64,000 nucleotides of DNA from Flavobacteriaceae bacterium. GTDB taxonomy: Bacteria; Bacteroidota; Bacteroidia; Flavobacteriales; Flavobacteriaceae. Of this stretch, positions 1 through 8,918 are shown one piece after another; the stretch's first letter is position 1; each line of letters starts with the position of its first letter. The notes beneath the pieces were generated by a model. That model saw only the letters and a list, made by a program, of their open reading frames with translations. It was not told the DNA's origin and did not search any database. The stretch lies in the NCBI GenBank assembly GCA_013001285.1, contig JABDMU010000044.1:62001-126000 (forward strand), given 5' to 3'. A program made the position numbers and the translations under genes.

Positions 1-965
1 ATGACGGGGAAATTGATCTTGATCGGCCTTTCAGCAACTATTGGAAGCCATGGAAACGGCAGAAAGACAAAAAAGACTTAACACTTCGGGAGTTGCTTGC
101 ACATCAAGCCGGTATGGAACCATATATTGTTTTTTTGAGCGAAGTACAAAATAAAAATAGATTTAAACGAAGATTCATTCGAAATAAAAAATCAAAGCGA
201 TTCTCCAGAAAGGTTTATGATTCGCTTTATGTAAAAAATGGGTTTGAAAGAAAGATTTTTAGAATCATAAGTCGGTCTAAAGTTCAAAATGAAAAAACAT
301 ATTTGTACTCTGGATTAGCTTCATTGATCTATCCTAAGCTCATTGAAGATCTAACTGGACAAACTTATGAGACCTACATGCAAAATACATTTTATAAGCC
401 ATTAGGGTGTTTGACTTTTGGTTATAATCCATTGGAAAAAGGGTTAACTCAAATCGTCCCAACCGAGGTTGACACCCTATTTAGAAAAACCTTGGTCAAA
501 GGTTATGTGCATGATGAAAATGCAGCTCTTTTTGGAGGTGTTTCTGGAAATGCTGGACTTTTCGGTACCGCTTCAGATCTTTCACATATCCTGCAAATGC
601 TACTTCAAAAAGGAACTTACAATGGTCAAACTTATTTTTCAGAAGCCACGGTTAATGAATTTATAAAAGTTCAATATCCAGAAAACGGCAATCGAAGAGC
701 GCTCGGATTTGACAAACCACTGATTGGCAATGATACCTTAGATTTGAAAGATGCCTACCCAGCTCCAGAAGTAAGTAGAAGCAGCTTTGGACACTCAGGA
801 TTCACAGGAACATTTGCTTGGGCCGACCCAGAAGAAGATCTAGTCTTTATCTTTTTATCGAATAGGGTTTACCCAAATAGAAGCCATAGAAACATCTATA
901 ATTTGAATATTAGGCCATCTTTGCAAAGGCTATTCTATGTCTATAAAAATTCTAAAAATAATTAG
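1..965 (+). CDS. Serine beta-lactamase-fold domain, C-terminal part of a probable GH3 fusion (5' end outside window)
   Basis: The frame is open to the left edge (first complete codon at base 3), so the gene begins upstream. The visible part opens with IDLDRPFSNYW and LTLRELLAHQAG, the stretch just after the SxxK serine in class C beta-lactamase-fold hydrolases. It continues with the YSG tyrosine motif (near base 310), GGVSGNAGLFGTASDL and FGHSGFTGTFAWADPE. From family knowledge, this combination is typical of the C-terminal domain of Bacteroidota proteins that carry a glycoside hydrolase family 3 domain in front. That fusion is inferred, because the N-terminal half is not visible. A stand-alone serine hydrolase is the alternative. 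The next gene starts 25 bases downstream on the same strand. Confidence 0.75.
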   Translation, partial: DGEIDLDRPFSNYWKPWKRQKDKKDLTLRELLAHQAGMEPYIVFLSEVQNKNRFKRRFIRNKKSKRFSRKVYDSLYVKNGFERKIFRIISRSKVQNEKTYLYSGLASLIYPKLIEDLTGQTYETYMQNTFYKPLGCLTFGYNPLEKGLTQIVPTEVDTLFRKTLVKGYVHDENAALFGGVSGNAGLFGTASDLSHILQMLLQKGTYNGQTYFSEATVNEFIKVQYPENGNRRALGFDKPLIGNDTLDLKDAYPAPEVSRSSFGHSGFTGTFAWADPEEDLVFIFLSNRVYPNRSHRNIYNLNIRPSLQRLFYVYKNSKNN

Positions 966-990
966 TACTTTTGGTCTTTAAAAATGCTTT

Positions 991-2112
991 ATGAGCTTAC
1001 TGATATTTTACGGATTAATTTCAATATTTTTTTCCTTCCTATGCTCAATTCTAGAAGCTGTTTTACTAAGTGTAACACCAACATTTATCAACCTAAAAAA
1101 AAGTGAAGGAAAAAGCTATGCTTTGACTTTGGAGTCTCTTAAAAAAGATGTTGATAAACCGTTAATTGCAATTCTAACCTTGAATACAATTGCCCATACT
1201 GTTGGGGCTATTTTAGTAGGTGTTCAAGCCAAAGTTGCTTATGCTGAACTTTATGGGAGTCAGACAAGAACCATTTTTGGATTAGAATTTACAGAGGACG
1301 TCATGGTTGGCGTTGTATCTACAATTATGACCGTATTAATTCTTGTAACTTCCGAAATCATACCAAAAACCATTGGAGCCACCTATTGGAAACAGCTTGC
1401 GAATTTTACGACGAAAGCACTAAAGATATTGATATGGCCTTTAAAATGGACTGGATTGTTGTGGTTGCTTCAGTTGACCACTAGATTAATTGGCGGCGAT
1501 GGTCATGGGAGTGTTCTTAGTCGGGAAGGCTTTATCGCAATGACAGATATCGCTCATGAAGAAGGGGTTTTTGAAGAAAATGAAAGTAAAGTGATAAAAA
1601 ATTTATTGTCCTTTAAACAAGTTCCGGTTAAAGATATAATGACGCCTCGAACGGTTATGAAAATTGAAGACGAATCCCGAACGATAGCCGATTTTTTTAA
1701 TGAGAATAGCAATTTACGCTTCTCACGAATTCCAGTTTATAGAGATCGTCCAGATCATATTGTTGGACTTGTTTTGAAAGATGATATCTTCAAAGAAATG
1801 GCGTTTAATAATGGCGATAAAAAATTGGCGGAAATCAGACGCGACATTCTTGTTACTGATAGAAATACTATGATTCCCGTATTATTTGAAGAATTGGTGC
1901 GCAACAGAAATCACATGGCATTAGTTGTAGATAATTATGGAACTGTTAGTGGTTTGGTTACTATGGAGGATGTTATTGAAACCTTACTTGGTTTTGAAAT
2001 TATGGATGAAAGTGATAATGTTGCTGATCTGCAATTGTTCGCTCGAAAGAGTTGGGAAACCCGAGCTCGTATCATGGGAATTATTGACGATGATTCTAGT
2101 AATGAGCAATGA
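991..2112 (+). CDS. CNNM/DUF21 transmembrane protein with a CBS-domain pair
   Basis: 373 residues. Residues 1-165 form the DUF21/CNNM membrane domain: hydrophobic segments near 1-28, 60-80 and 105-125, and the hallmark SEIIPKTIG at 121-129. A CBS pair follows (about 215-340), beginning with DIMTPR and ending with GLVTMEDVIETLLGFEI. The C-terminal CorC_HlyC domain found in many relatives is missing, so this is the short form. The family is implicated in magnesium or other divalent cation export and was formerly labelled hemolysin; the substrate here is unproven. Its stop overlaps the start of the next gene by 4 bases (ATGA), suggesting coupled translation. Confidence 0.88.
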   Translation: MSLLIFYGLISIFFSFLCSILEAVLLSVTPTFINLKKSEGKSYALTLESLKKDVDKPLIAILTLNTIAHTVGAILVGVQAKVAYAELYGSQTRTIFGLEFTEDVMVGVVSTIMTVLILVTSEIIPKTIGATYWKQLANFTTKALKILIWPLKWTGLLWLLQLTTRLIGGDGHGSVLSREGFIAMTDIAHEEGVFEENESKVIKNLLSFKQVPVKDIMTPRTVMKIEDESRTIADFFNENSNLRFSRIPVYRDRPDHIVGLVLKDDIFKEMAFNNGDKKLAEIRRDILVTDRNTMIPVLFEELVRNRNHMALVVDNYGTVSGLVTMEDVIETLLGFEIMDESDNVADLQLFARKSWETRARIMGIIDDDSSNEQ

Positions 2113-2582
2113 AAAAGTGTTATGTAAATACACCGCTAGGCATTGCTTCTATAAAAGGAGATAAAAATGGCATGACGGCTATTTCTATCTTGAACGATAA
2201 AGATAAGGTTTCAGATATTGTTCCTGAGGAACTTCAAGAATGTGTCCAACAACTTCAAGAGTATTTCAATGGGGAACGCCAGTCTTTCAGTTTAAAATTA
2301 AATCCTGATGGTACCGAGTTTCAGAAAAAAGTATGGACTGAATTATTGACTATACCATTTGGAAAAACCATATCCTATCTTGACTTATCAAAACAGCTTG
2401 GAGATGTAAAAGCCATTCGTGCCGTAGCATCGGCAAATGGAAAAAATCCCTTATGGGTAATCATTCCATGCCATCGTGTTATTGGATCAGACGGAAGTCT
2501 TGTAGGCTATGCAGGCGGATTGGGAAGAAAACGATGGTTGCTCAATCATGAAAGCCCTGTAAAACAACAATCATTATTCTAA
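2109..2582 (+). CDS. ogt: Methylated-DNA--protein-cysteine S-methyltransferase
   Basis: 157 residues. Transfers alkyl groups from O6-alkylguanine (and O4-alkylthymine) in DNA to its own cysteine, a suicide repair reaction. The active-site PCHRV is at 120-124 with acceptor Cys121. The arginine-finger helix AIRAVASANGKNP starts at 102, and the wing GYAGGLGRKRWLL follows. The length matches the family, with a short N-terminal domain and no Ada regulatory domain. The ATG lies inside the end of the preceding CNNM gene (4-base overlap). Function is certain; whether it should be named ogt or adaB cannot be told from sequence. Confidence 0.95.
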   Translation: MKKCYVNTPLGIASIKGDKNGMTAISILNDKDKVSDIVPEELQECVQQLQEYFNGERQSFSLKLNPDGTEFQKKVWTELLTIPFGKTISYLDLSKQLGDVKAIRAVASANGKNPLWVIIPCHRVIGSDGSLVGYAGGLGRKRWLLNHESPVKQQSLF

Positions 2583-2624
2583 ATTTATTAGTTTAGAGAA
2601 TATTTTCTATATTTATACTGATTT

Positions 2625-3776
2625 ATGAGAGCATTAAAGAATTTTTTTAAAGGATTTGTTATTCTTTTAGCACTATTGGTAGTCTTCCTTTATGTGTTTG
2701 ATTATGACTATATGTTAAAGGCTGTTAGGACCATTTATTTACAGGGCCATACTACCGCTTTTCTAAAGGATTATGAGGAATTTGATAATAACATCATAGA
2801 AAAAGGCGCGCCTCAACCATGGCCGATGCACTTAGATTTCAACAAAGTTAGCGCAACCGAAAATTTGCAAAAATGGAATGACACTTTAGGTACAATCGCT
2901 TTCATGATCATTAAGAACGATAGTATTTGGTTTGAAAACTATTATGATAATTATACTGAAAATTCCAAAAGCAATTCATTTTCTATGGCAAAGAGTATGA
3001 TTTCTGCCATGTTAGGGAAAGCCATTACGGAAGGTAAGATTGAAAGTTTAGATCAGCCTGTTGGCGATTTTTTTCCTGAATTTAACAATGACATGTCCTC
3101 AAAAATGACCGTTGGAGATCTCTCATCCATGTCTTCAGGATTAAACTGGGATGAAGATTATTATTCTCCGTTTTCTATTACTACGCGAGCCTACTTTTAT
3201 GACGATCTTGAAAAAATGATGCTCAATTTAAAAGTTGTAGAGGAACCAGGGCAATCGTTTAAATATTTAAGCGGAAATACACAACTTCTAGGAATGGTCA
3301 TTGAGAAAGCGACTGGTCAGTCATTATCGAAATATTTAAGCGATCAATTTTGGAAACCCATGGGTGCCGAAAACGAAGCTTTTTGGCAAATTGATAGTGA
3401 AGAAGGTAATTTAGAAAAAGCTTATTGTTGCATCGCCAGTAATGCTCGTGATTTTGCGCGTTTCGGCAAATTATATAAAAATCATGGCAGATGGAATAAC
3501 CAGCAACTTCTAGATTCCACATTTATAGCTAAATCTGTGCGTCCAAGATTTTCAGAAAGTCCACAGTATGGTTATGGCTGGTGGTTACACGAACAAGATG
3601 GTCATGACTTTTTTATGATGCGCGGACATTTAGGTCAGTATGTTATTGTTGAGCCAAATGACAATGTCATTATTGTGAGACTTGGTCATCAGAAAACCCC
3701 TGATGCAGGGATTGGCATCATTACACGCGACATTAAAATGTATATTGAAGAAGCCTATAACATGTTGAATCAATGA
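2625..3776 (+). CDS. Membrane-anchored serine hydrolase, class C beta-lactamase family
   Basis: 383 residues. A hydrophobic segment at 9-25 after a basic start is a membrane anchor or uncleaved signal peptide, so the enzyme should sit outside the inner membrane. The SxxK motif is SMAK at 120-123 (Ser120, Lys123), the Tyr motif is YLSGNTQ from 214, and the third motif is RGHLGQY near 334. All catalytic elements are present. Relatives include D-aminopeptidases, esterases and penicillin-recognising proteins; the substrate cannot be assigned. It overlaps the next gene by 4 bases, so the two are probably cotranscribed. Confidence 0.85.
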   Translation: MRALKNFFKGFVILLALLVVFLYVFDYDYMLKAVRTIYLQGHTTAFLKDYEEFDNNIIEKGAPQPWPMHLDFNKVSATENLQKWNDTLGTIAFMIIKNDSIWFENYYDNYTENSKSNSFSMAKSMISAMLGKAITEGKIESLDQPVGDFFPEFNNDMSSKMTVGDLSSMSSGLNWDEDYYSPFSITTRAYFYDDLEKMMLNLKVVEEPGQSFKYLSGNTQLLGMVIEKATGQSLSKYLSDQFWKPMGAENEAFWQIDSEEGNLEKAYCCIASNARDFARFGKLYKNHGRWNNQQLLDSTFIAKSVRPRFSESPQYGYGWWLHEQDGHDFFMMRGHLGQYVIVEPNDNVIIVRLGHQKTPDAGIGIITRDIKMYIEEAYNMLNQ

Positions 3777-4486
3777 TCAAAAAACTAAATCTTGAACATC
3801 TTTTATTTCTGGATATTGAAACGGTACCAGAAGTTCAGGATTTTAATAATCTCGATGAAACGAAACAAGAATTATGGGCATTAAAATCGCAATATCAACG
3901 CAAGGATGACTATACGCCTGAAGAATTTTACCAGCGCGCTGGAATTTGGGCTGAGTTTGGAAAAATTATTTGTATTTCAGTTGGTTATTTTTCAATTCAG
4001 GATGACCAAAGAACATTTCGTGTAACCTCCTATTCTGGAGAAGAAAAACAAATATTGAACGATTTTAAAAATTTACTCATCTCTCATTTTAGTGAAACTA
4101 AACATTTATTATGCGCTCATAATGGAAAGGAGTTTGATTTTCCGTATATCGCCAGACGCATGATCATTCATGGTATGGAATTGCCTTATAAATTGAATTT
4201 ATTTGGAAAGAAACCATGGGAAGTGCCTCACTTGGATACCATGGAATTGTGGAAATTTGGTGATTATAAAAACTATACTTCGTTAAAACTTCTGACTCAT
4301 GTGTTGAATATTCCTTCACCTAAAGACGATATTGATGGCAGTGAGGTTTATAAAATGTATTATTCAGAAAAAAATATTGATCGTATTATCGATTATTGTG
4401 AAAAGGACACTGTTGCAGTAGCCCAAGTCTTACTTCGGCTAAGAGGTGATCTTATTCTTTCCGAGAACGAAATCATTCATAAATAA
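3773..4486 (+). CDS. Predicted 3'-5' exonuclease related to the PolB exonuclease domain
   Basis: 237 residues. DEDD-type nuclease of the RNase H fold, matching what is known of the DNA_pol_B_exo2-type family. Exo I is FLDIETVPE with Asp14 and Glu16. Exo II is in HNGKEFDFPYIARR near 115. Exo III is near the C-terminus in DYCEKDTVAVAQ. There is no polymerase domain, so this is a stand-alone nuclease, probably in repair or nucleic acid turnover. Translation is coupled to the serine hydrolase through a 4-base overlap. A strong hairpin directly after the stop ends the unit. Family assignment is good; the biological role is unknown. Confidence 0.85.
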   Translation: MIKKLNLEHLLFLDIETVPEVQDFNNLDETKQELWALKSQYQRKDDYTPEEFYQRAGIWAEFGKIICISVGYFSIQDDQRTFRVTSYSGEEKQILNDFKNLLISHFSETKHLLCAHNGKEFDFPYIARRMIIHGMELPYKLNLFGKKPWEVPHLDTMELWKFGDYKNYTSLKLLTHVLNIPSPKDDIDGSEVYKMYYSEKNIDRIIDYCEKDTVAVAQVLLRLRGDLILSENEIIHK

Positions 4487-4514
4487 AAAGTCCAGATGGA
4501 TCATCTGGACTTTT
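4486..4514. terminator. Bidirectional rho-independent terminator
   Basis: Perfect 13-bp stem (AAAAGTCCAGATG / CATCTGGACTTTT) with a 3-base GAT loop, lying between the ends of the convergent exonuclease (+) and protease (-) genes. Because the stem begins with AAAA and ends with TTTT, a U-tract is available in both directions. Confidence 0.85.
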
Positions 4515-4534
4515 AAATATTTAATAAAGGTATT

Positions 4535-7500
4535 TTATTCCCTTATAAATCGTTTGGTCATAACCTCATCTCCGTCATTAATTTCCATGAAATACATGCC
4601 AGAAAGTAAACCATCAACATCTACTTGATTATTAATAAGTACTCCTGATTTTACAGTTTGACCAAGCATATTTACAATTCTAAACGTAACTTCAGAATCA
4701 TCAATTCGCTTAATATTCAATATTTTTCCTGAAACAGGGTTCGGGAATAACAAAAAGTCATCTTCAAAGTCGTTTCCAATTTCAGATCCGCCAAGAACGG
4801 TATTTCCGCCAAGTGAAGTCAATGTATTGTTGCTTGCAGTACCATTGCTAATTCCAGTAAGTGTCACTTGGTCAATATAGATTTGATCGTTATTTCCTGA
4901 AGCATCACAACGGAATCGGAATCCTGCATTAGATACAAAATTATAACTTGAAGCATCTAGTATTACTGTTGCTACATAAAATGATCCGTTTGTAAAACTG
5001 CTTCCGCTCGCATAAGATGCAACCGTAGTATATGACGATCCATTATAATATTGCACCCAAAAATCTTCGCCGTTCTCCATGCTATTCGGATAGAAATAGA
5101 ATTCTATTTCTACTTGATTGTAAGGCGTGACATCAACGTTTGACAAGGTCATAGAAGACCCTGTACCAGAATTATCTCTTATTCTAATTGAATATGATCC
5201 TTCATAAGAGCGTGCTGAAGAAACGCGAGCACAATCGCTTCCACCATCAGACCATCCATCCCATCCAGACTCAAAGAATCCTTGGTGAATTACGACGTCC
5301 TGCGTTGAACATGGTGCACAAACCGAGCCTCCACAATCAACACCAGTTTCGTCTCCATTTTGTATTCCATCACTACAAGTTGGCGCAGCTGGCTGAGATA
5401 AGTTTATATTATCAATAGCAATATCGGCTTGCCAAGTACCTCCTACAAAGCGATTAAATCGTAACTGTACTGTTCCACCAGCATAGGCACTTAGATCAAC
5501 ACTTGCACTTAACCATGAGTTTCCTTTATTCCCTGATTGATTCCATATGCTAGTCCAGGTTGCACCTTCGTCGGTACTGGCTTCAAGATCAATAGTTCCC
5601 ATATCAGCTGAACCATACATATGATAATCAAAATCAAAAGTTGGTGTAGTCAATCCGCTAAGATCAAAACAAGGTGAATTTAAAATCGCTCTTTTACTAG
5701 GGTAATTTGGACTTGAAGCTTCTACATAAATATAATAGCTTCCATCTGAACCTGAGGTTGGACCAGTATTGCTTGAAGGTGTTCCTCCAGAATCTACTGT
5801 CCAATTGATATCATCAGCGGTTGATTGCGTCCATGCACCTAAGGTATTTTCAAAACTCTCGGTATAAGGGAACGACGAAACGCCTCCTGTACATCCGCTT
5901 GATGGTTCAGAAACAATTACAGTACGTGTTACCTGCGCAGCTGCATTTCCAGCTGCATCACTCACGTTATATGTGATCACATAAGTTCCTGCAGTATTCG
6001 TGTCAACGGTATCACCACCAACAACTATGTTCGCCGTAATATCACCATCTAAATTGTCTGATGCTGTTGCACCTTGATCAGAATAACTGTCACCAACCGT
6101 TAAATTAATAGTTGATGCACCAATTAAAGTAATCACCGGAGGAGTGGTATCAGCAGAAACATTGACCGTTCGGGTAACTTGAGTTGCAGCATTGCCAGCA
6201 GCGTCGCTTACATTATAAGTAACCACATAGGTTCCTGGAGTATTGGTATCTACAGTATCACCTCCAATAACAATATTTGCAGAAATATCACCATCCACAT
6301 TATCCGTTGCAGTGGCACCTTGCTCATTATAGGTGTCGCCCTGATTTAAGTTAATGGTTGATGATCCAATTAAAGTAATTACAGGAGGAGTCACATCAGG
6401 ACCTGAACCTTGAAGGCTTACGGTATAATCTTCAACTTCTCCATAAGTAAAGGTCTCACATGCCGTTGGCACGCCGTTATATTTCATTGAAACGCGCATT
6501 CTGGTTGATCCTTCAACTGCACTAGTCGGCACAGTGAAATTACCAGATACAGGTGTTGAAGTTGTCGCCGCCAACGACCAAACCTGTTCACCGGCATCCG
6601 CAAAATCGCCATCTTTATTGTAATCTATCCAAACAGAATATGCTTCAGGATAAATGGTTCCAGTCCATGTTGGTGTCACGGTAATTGTATACTGAGATCC
6701 TTTAGATAATGTAGTTGAGACGTTGGTGAAGTCGGTGTAAAACTGACCTCCTGATGAGTTATCGATTGTATTCAATTGAACACGACCGATATATTCATCA
6801 TTAATATTTGTACTGGCAGATGAGCAATAATTTAATTGAATCTCTGTAGTGGTAAAATTAACCGAACTGCTATATGCTGAAGTCGAAGTGTCTGGACACT
6901 TGCTTCTTACCTGAACTTCATATGTCGTTTCAGGGCTAAGACCTGTTAAACTTGTAGAAGATCCTGAAACTGAATTTGTGGTCCATGTTGATGTACCTTG
7001 TACTCTATATCTAAGATCATAACTTGCTCCAGGTACAGCATCCCATGAAATCGAGGCTGTTGTATCACCAAAGGCGTCAACATTTACATTTGTTGGCACT
7101 GTTGCATTACATACAACTGGAGTACTTGATAGTCCTGTAATGATCAACGAATAATTCTGGCTTCCTCCAACCAAAGAGCCTTTATGGGTAATTGTAACGG
7201 TATAAGTTCCGCTTGCTCCTATAACATCTACTCTTTCATAAGGGTCTACATTATTATCACCTTGACCATTTGAAGTAATACTGGTTAATTTCCACGGAGT
7301 ATATGTCGATGCACCTTGAGAAACTCTAAGGTCTAAATCATTAACTAAAACAGGTGTATTTGAGTTGGTTGCCGAAGTCGCAGTACCTGCTCTGTCTGTC
7401 CAGGAGATGGACGCCATAAGATCATTTACACCGTCAGAATCAACTGTAATTTGATACGTTTGGCCACTGGTTAAAGTAAGTTCTTCAATTTTTGATTCAT

Positions 7501-8752
7501 TGCCATTGTTTGAAATAGCTTCTGCAGCTCTTTTGGAATTCATTAATCCCCAACCAAAGATGGCGTCTGGTCCTGATGCTCCACCATCGTCAGCAGTATG
7601 GAGGACAATACCTTTAAGCGTAGCGGCCTTCATGAAACTCCCATTGACGTTATTAGCATGCTGTTGCAAAAGAATACAAGAACCTGCTACATTAGGAGAT
7701 GCCATTGAAGTTCCTGTAATGCTATTGTAAGCTGTATCACTACTTTCGTAGGTTGAATATACTGAGGTTCCGTTTCCAGTAATATCCGGTTTTATACGAT
7801 AGTCATCTGTAGGTCCTTCACTACTTGAGCTGTTTATTGAAACTGAAATTAGATTTCCATTTGCGTCAATATTTGCATCTAGAGCGTTTGCCACAACCAG
7901 ATTGTTTTTTGATGTTGAATGTCCAGTAAGTTTATCATAGGCCGAATTTCCATCAAGTGGTTGGCCATTATAATTGGAATTCCCATCATTTCCAGCTGCA
8001 ACTACCATCAAATAATTAGGTGCATTGAATAAAAGGTCATCCCAATCTCTTGAGTCTGCGATATAAGCTCCAAAATATTGATCTGGAACAAGATCAGATC
8101 TAAATCCATAAGAATGATTGGAAACTAGCATTCCACTATTAGCGGCAGAAGATGCTTCAGCCAGGTCACTGTTCCAGTCATATCCAACTGCTTGAGCTTG
8201 AGGCGCCATACCTTTAGCATTGGCCTGCACACCCGATGCGATTATTGTTCCTGTAACATGGGCGGAATGATAATTTAATGTAGAGGTTCCGTCTCCAATA
8301 GAAAATCGATTATTCCCACCAGGACCATCATATTCTTGATGTGTTGATCGTGCTAAACCGCCATCCCATACGTGAGCCGTCATATTTTGCCCATCAAGAT
8401 TAAGACCTAATGAGCCTCCATTATTCAAATGGTCTGCACGCGTTGATTTTGCAGCAGCTACATTAAAGGTTGTATAATAAATAGGGCTGCCATCAATGCT
8501 CACCCTCATCAGTTCCATATAGGCACCATCTTTCTCGACGATCAAAGGCCAATTATTAAGGCTTGCCATTTCCACAGCTCTTTGTTTTTCAAGAACTGCT
8601 TTTGCAGAAAAATTTGATTGTAATTGAAGGATTTTTTGTTGGTCGTAACGACTTGTGATTTGTTCCTTTTCGGAATCTGTTTGTGCCAAAGTTGTGTAAC
8701 TCATCAACATTAACACTATTAAGGATAACACCTTAAAGTAGTGGTTTTTCAT
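4535..8752 (-). CDS. T9SS-secreted multidomain subtilisin-like (S8) protease
   Basis: 1405 residues from the ATG at 8752, chosen because it gives a clean signal peptide (MKNHYFKVLSLIVLMLMSYT, cut near AQ); the frame stays open 12 codons further upstream. The S8 domain has catalytic Asp130 (VWDGG), His165 (HSAHVTGT), oxyanion Asn255 (AAGNDGN) and Ser349 (GTSMASP). Next come a proprotein-convertase-like P region, a fibronectin III domain (about 550-635), a GEVED-type domain (about 645-785), two DUF5011/HYR-like repeats (about 790-950), a MAM-like lectin fold, a Cys-rich NGDETGVDCGG segment and a second jelly-roll-like domain. The last ~70 residues (FPNPVSGK, LSGMYFMEI, KRFIRE) are a type A T9SS sorting domain. 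Predicted to be exported by T9SS and to degrade extracellular protein. Confidence 0.93.
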   Translation of the reverse strand: MKNHYFKVLSLIVLMLMSYTTLAQTDSEKEQITSRYDQQKILQLQSNFSAKAVLEKQRAVEMASLNNWPLIVEKDGAYMELMRVSIDGSPIYYTTFNVAAAKSTRADHLNNGGSLGLNLDGQNMTAHVWDGGLARSTHQEYDGPGGNNRFSIGDGTSTLNYHSAHVTGTIIASGVQANAKGMAPQAQAVGYDWNSDLAEASSAANSGMLVSNHSYGFRSDLVPDQYFGAYIADSRDWDDLLFNAPNYLMVVAAGNDGNSNYNGQPLDGNSAYDKLTGHSTSKNNLVVANALDANIDANGNLISVSINSSSSEGPTDDYRIKPDITGNGTSVYSTYESSDTAYNSITGTSMASPNVAGSCILLQQHANNVNGSFMKAATLKGIVLHTADDGGASGPDAIFGWGLMNSKRAAEAISNNGNESKIEELTLTSGQTYQITVDSDGVNDLMASISWTDRAGTATSATNSNTPVLVNDLDLRVSQGASTYTPWKLTSITSNGQGDNNVDPYERVDVIGASGTYTVTITHKGSLVGGSQNYSLIITGLSSTPVVCNATVPTNVNVDAFGDTTASISWDAVPGASYDLRYRVQGTSTWTTNSVSGSSTSLTGLSPETTYEVQVRSKCPDTSTSAYSSSVNFTTTEIQLNYCSSASTNINDEYIGRVQLNTIDNSSGGQFYTDFTNVSTTLSKGSQYTITVTPTWTGTIYPEAYSVWIDYNKDGDFADAGEQVWSLAATTSTPVSGNFTVPTSAVEGSTRMRVSMKYNGVPTACETFTYGEVEDYTVSLQGSGPDVTPPVITLIGSSTINLNQGDTYNEQGATATDNVDGDISANIVIGGDTVDTNTPGTYVVTYNVSDAAGNAATQVTRTVNVSADTTPPVITLIGASTINLTVGDSYSDQGATASDNLDGDITANIVVGGDTVDTNTAGTYVITYNVSDAAGNAAAQVTRTVIVSEPSSGCTGGVSSFPYTESFENTLGAWTQSTADDINWTVDSGGTPSSNTGPTSGSDGSYYIYVEASSPNYPSKRAILNSPCFDLSGLTTPTFDFDYHMYGSADMGTIDLEASTDEGATWTSIWNQSGNKGNSWLSASVDLSAYAGGTVQLRFNRFVGGTWQADIAIDNINLSQPAAPTCSDGIQNGDETGVDCGGSVCAPCSTQDVVIHQGFFESGWDGWSDGGSDCARVSSARSYEGSYSIRIRDNSGTGSSMTLSNVDVTPYNQVEIEFYFYPNSMENGEDFWVQYYNGSSYTTVASYASGSSFTNGSFYVATVILDASSYNFVSNAGFRFRCDASGNNDQIYIDQVTLTGISNGTASNNTLTSLGGNTVLGGSEIGNDFEDDFLLFPNPVSGKILNIKRIDDSEVTFRIVNMLGQTVKSGVLINNQVDVDGLLSGMYFMEINDGDEVMTKRFIRE
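5910..6391 (-). repeat. Tandem DUF5011/HYR-like domain repeat inside the protease gene
   Basis: Two adjacent ~240-base units (about 6151-6391 and 5910-6150) encode nearly identical domains. Both contain TPPVITLIG, then GGDTVDTNT, then TYNVSDAAGN and TRTV. The similarity is also visible in the DNA, pointing to a fairly recent duplication or ongoing homogenisation. Such domains usually act as spacer or adhesion modules. Confidence 0.85.
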
Positions 8753-8918
8753 AATAAAATTGTAATGGATTAGTGTTTTGATTGTCAAAATTCGCTTGAA
8801 AGTATTAAAATTTTGTTAAAATCAAAAATCTAACGCAAACGTTTTCGATGAAATGCAACTATAAATTTTTAAAGTACGGAAAAACCGTAATTATAAATTA
8901 AAAATTTTAATTTTAGGC

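Noticed and set aside
5910..6391. Direct repeats considered as a CRISPR-like array or mobile element
   Set aside because: They are coding repeats of one protein domain, in frame, with no spacers and no inverted ends.
8753..8788. Upstream extension of the S8 protease start
   Set aside because: It would place 12 non-signal residues before a complete signal peptide; the ATG at 8752 gives the normal secreted form.
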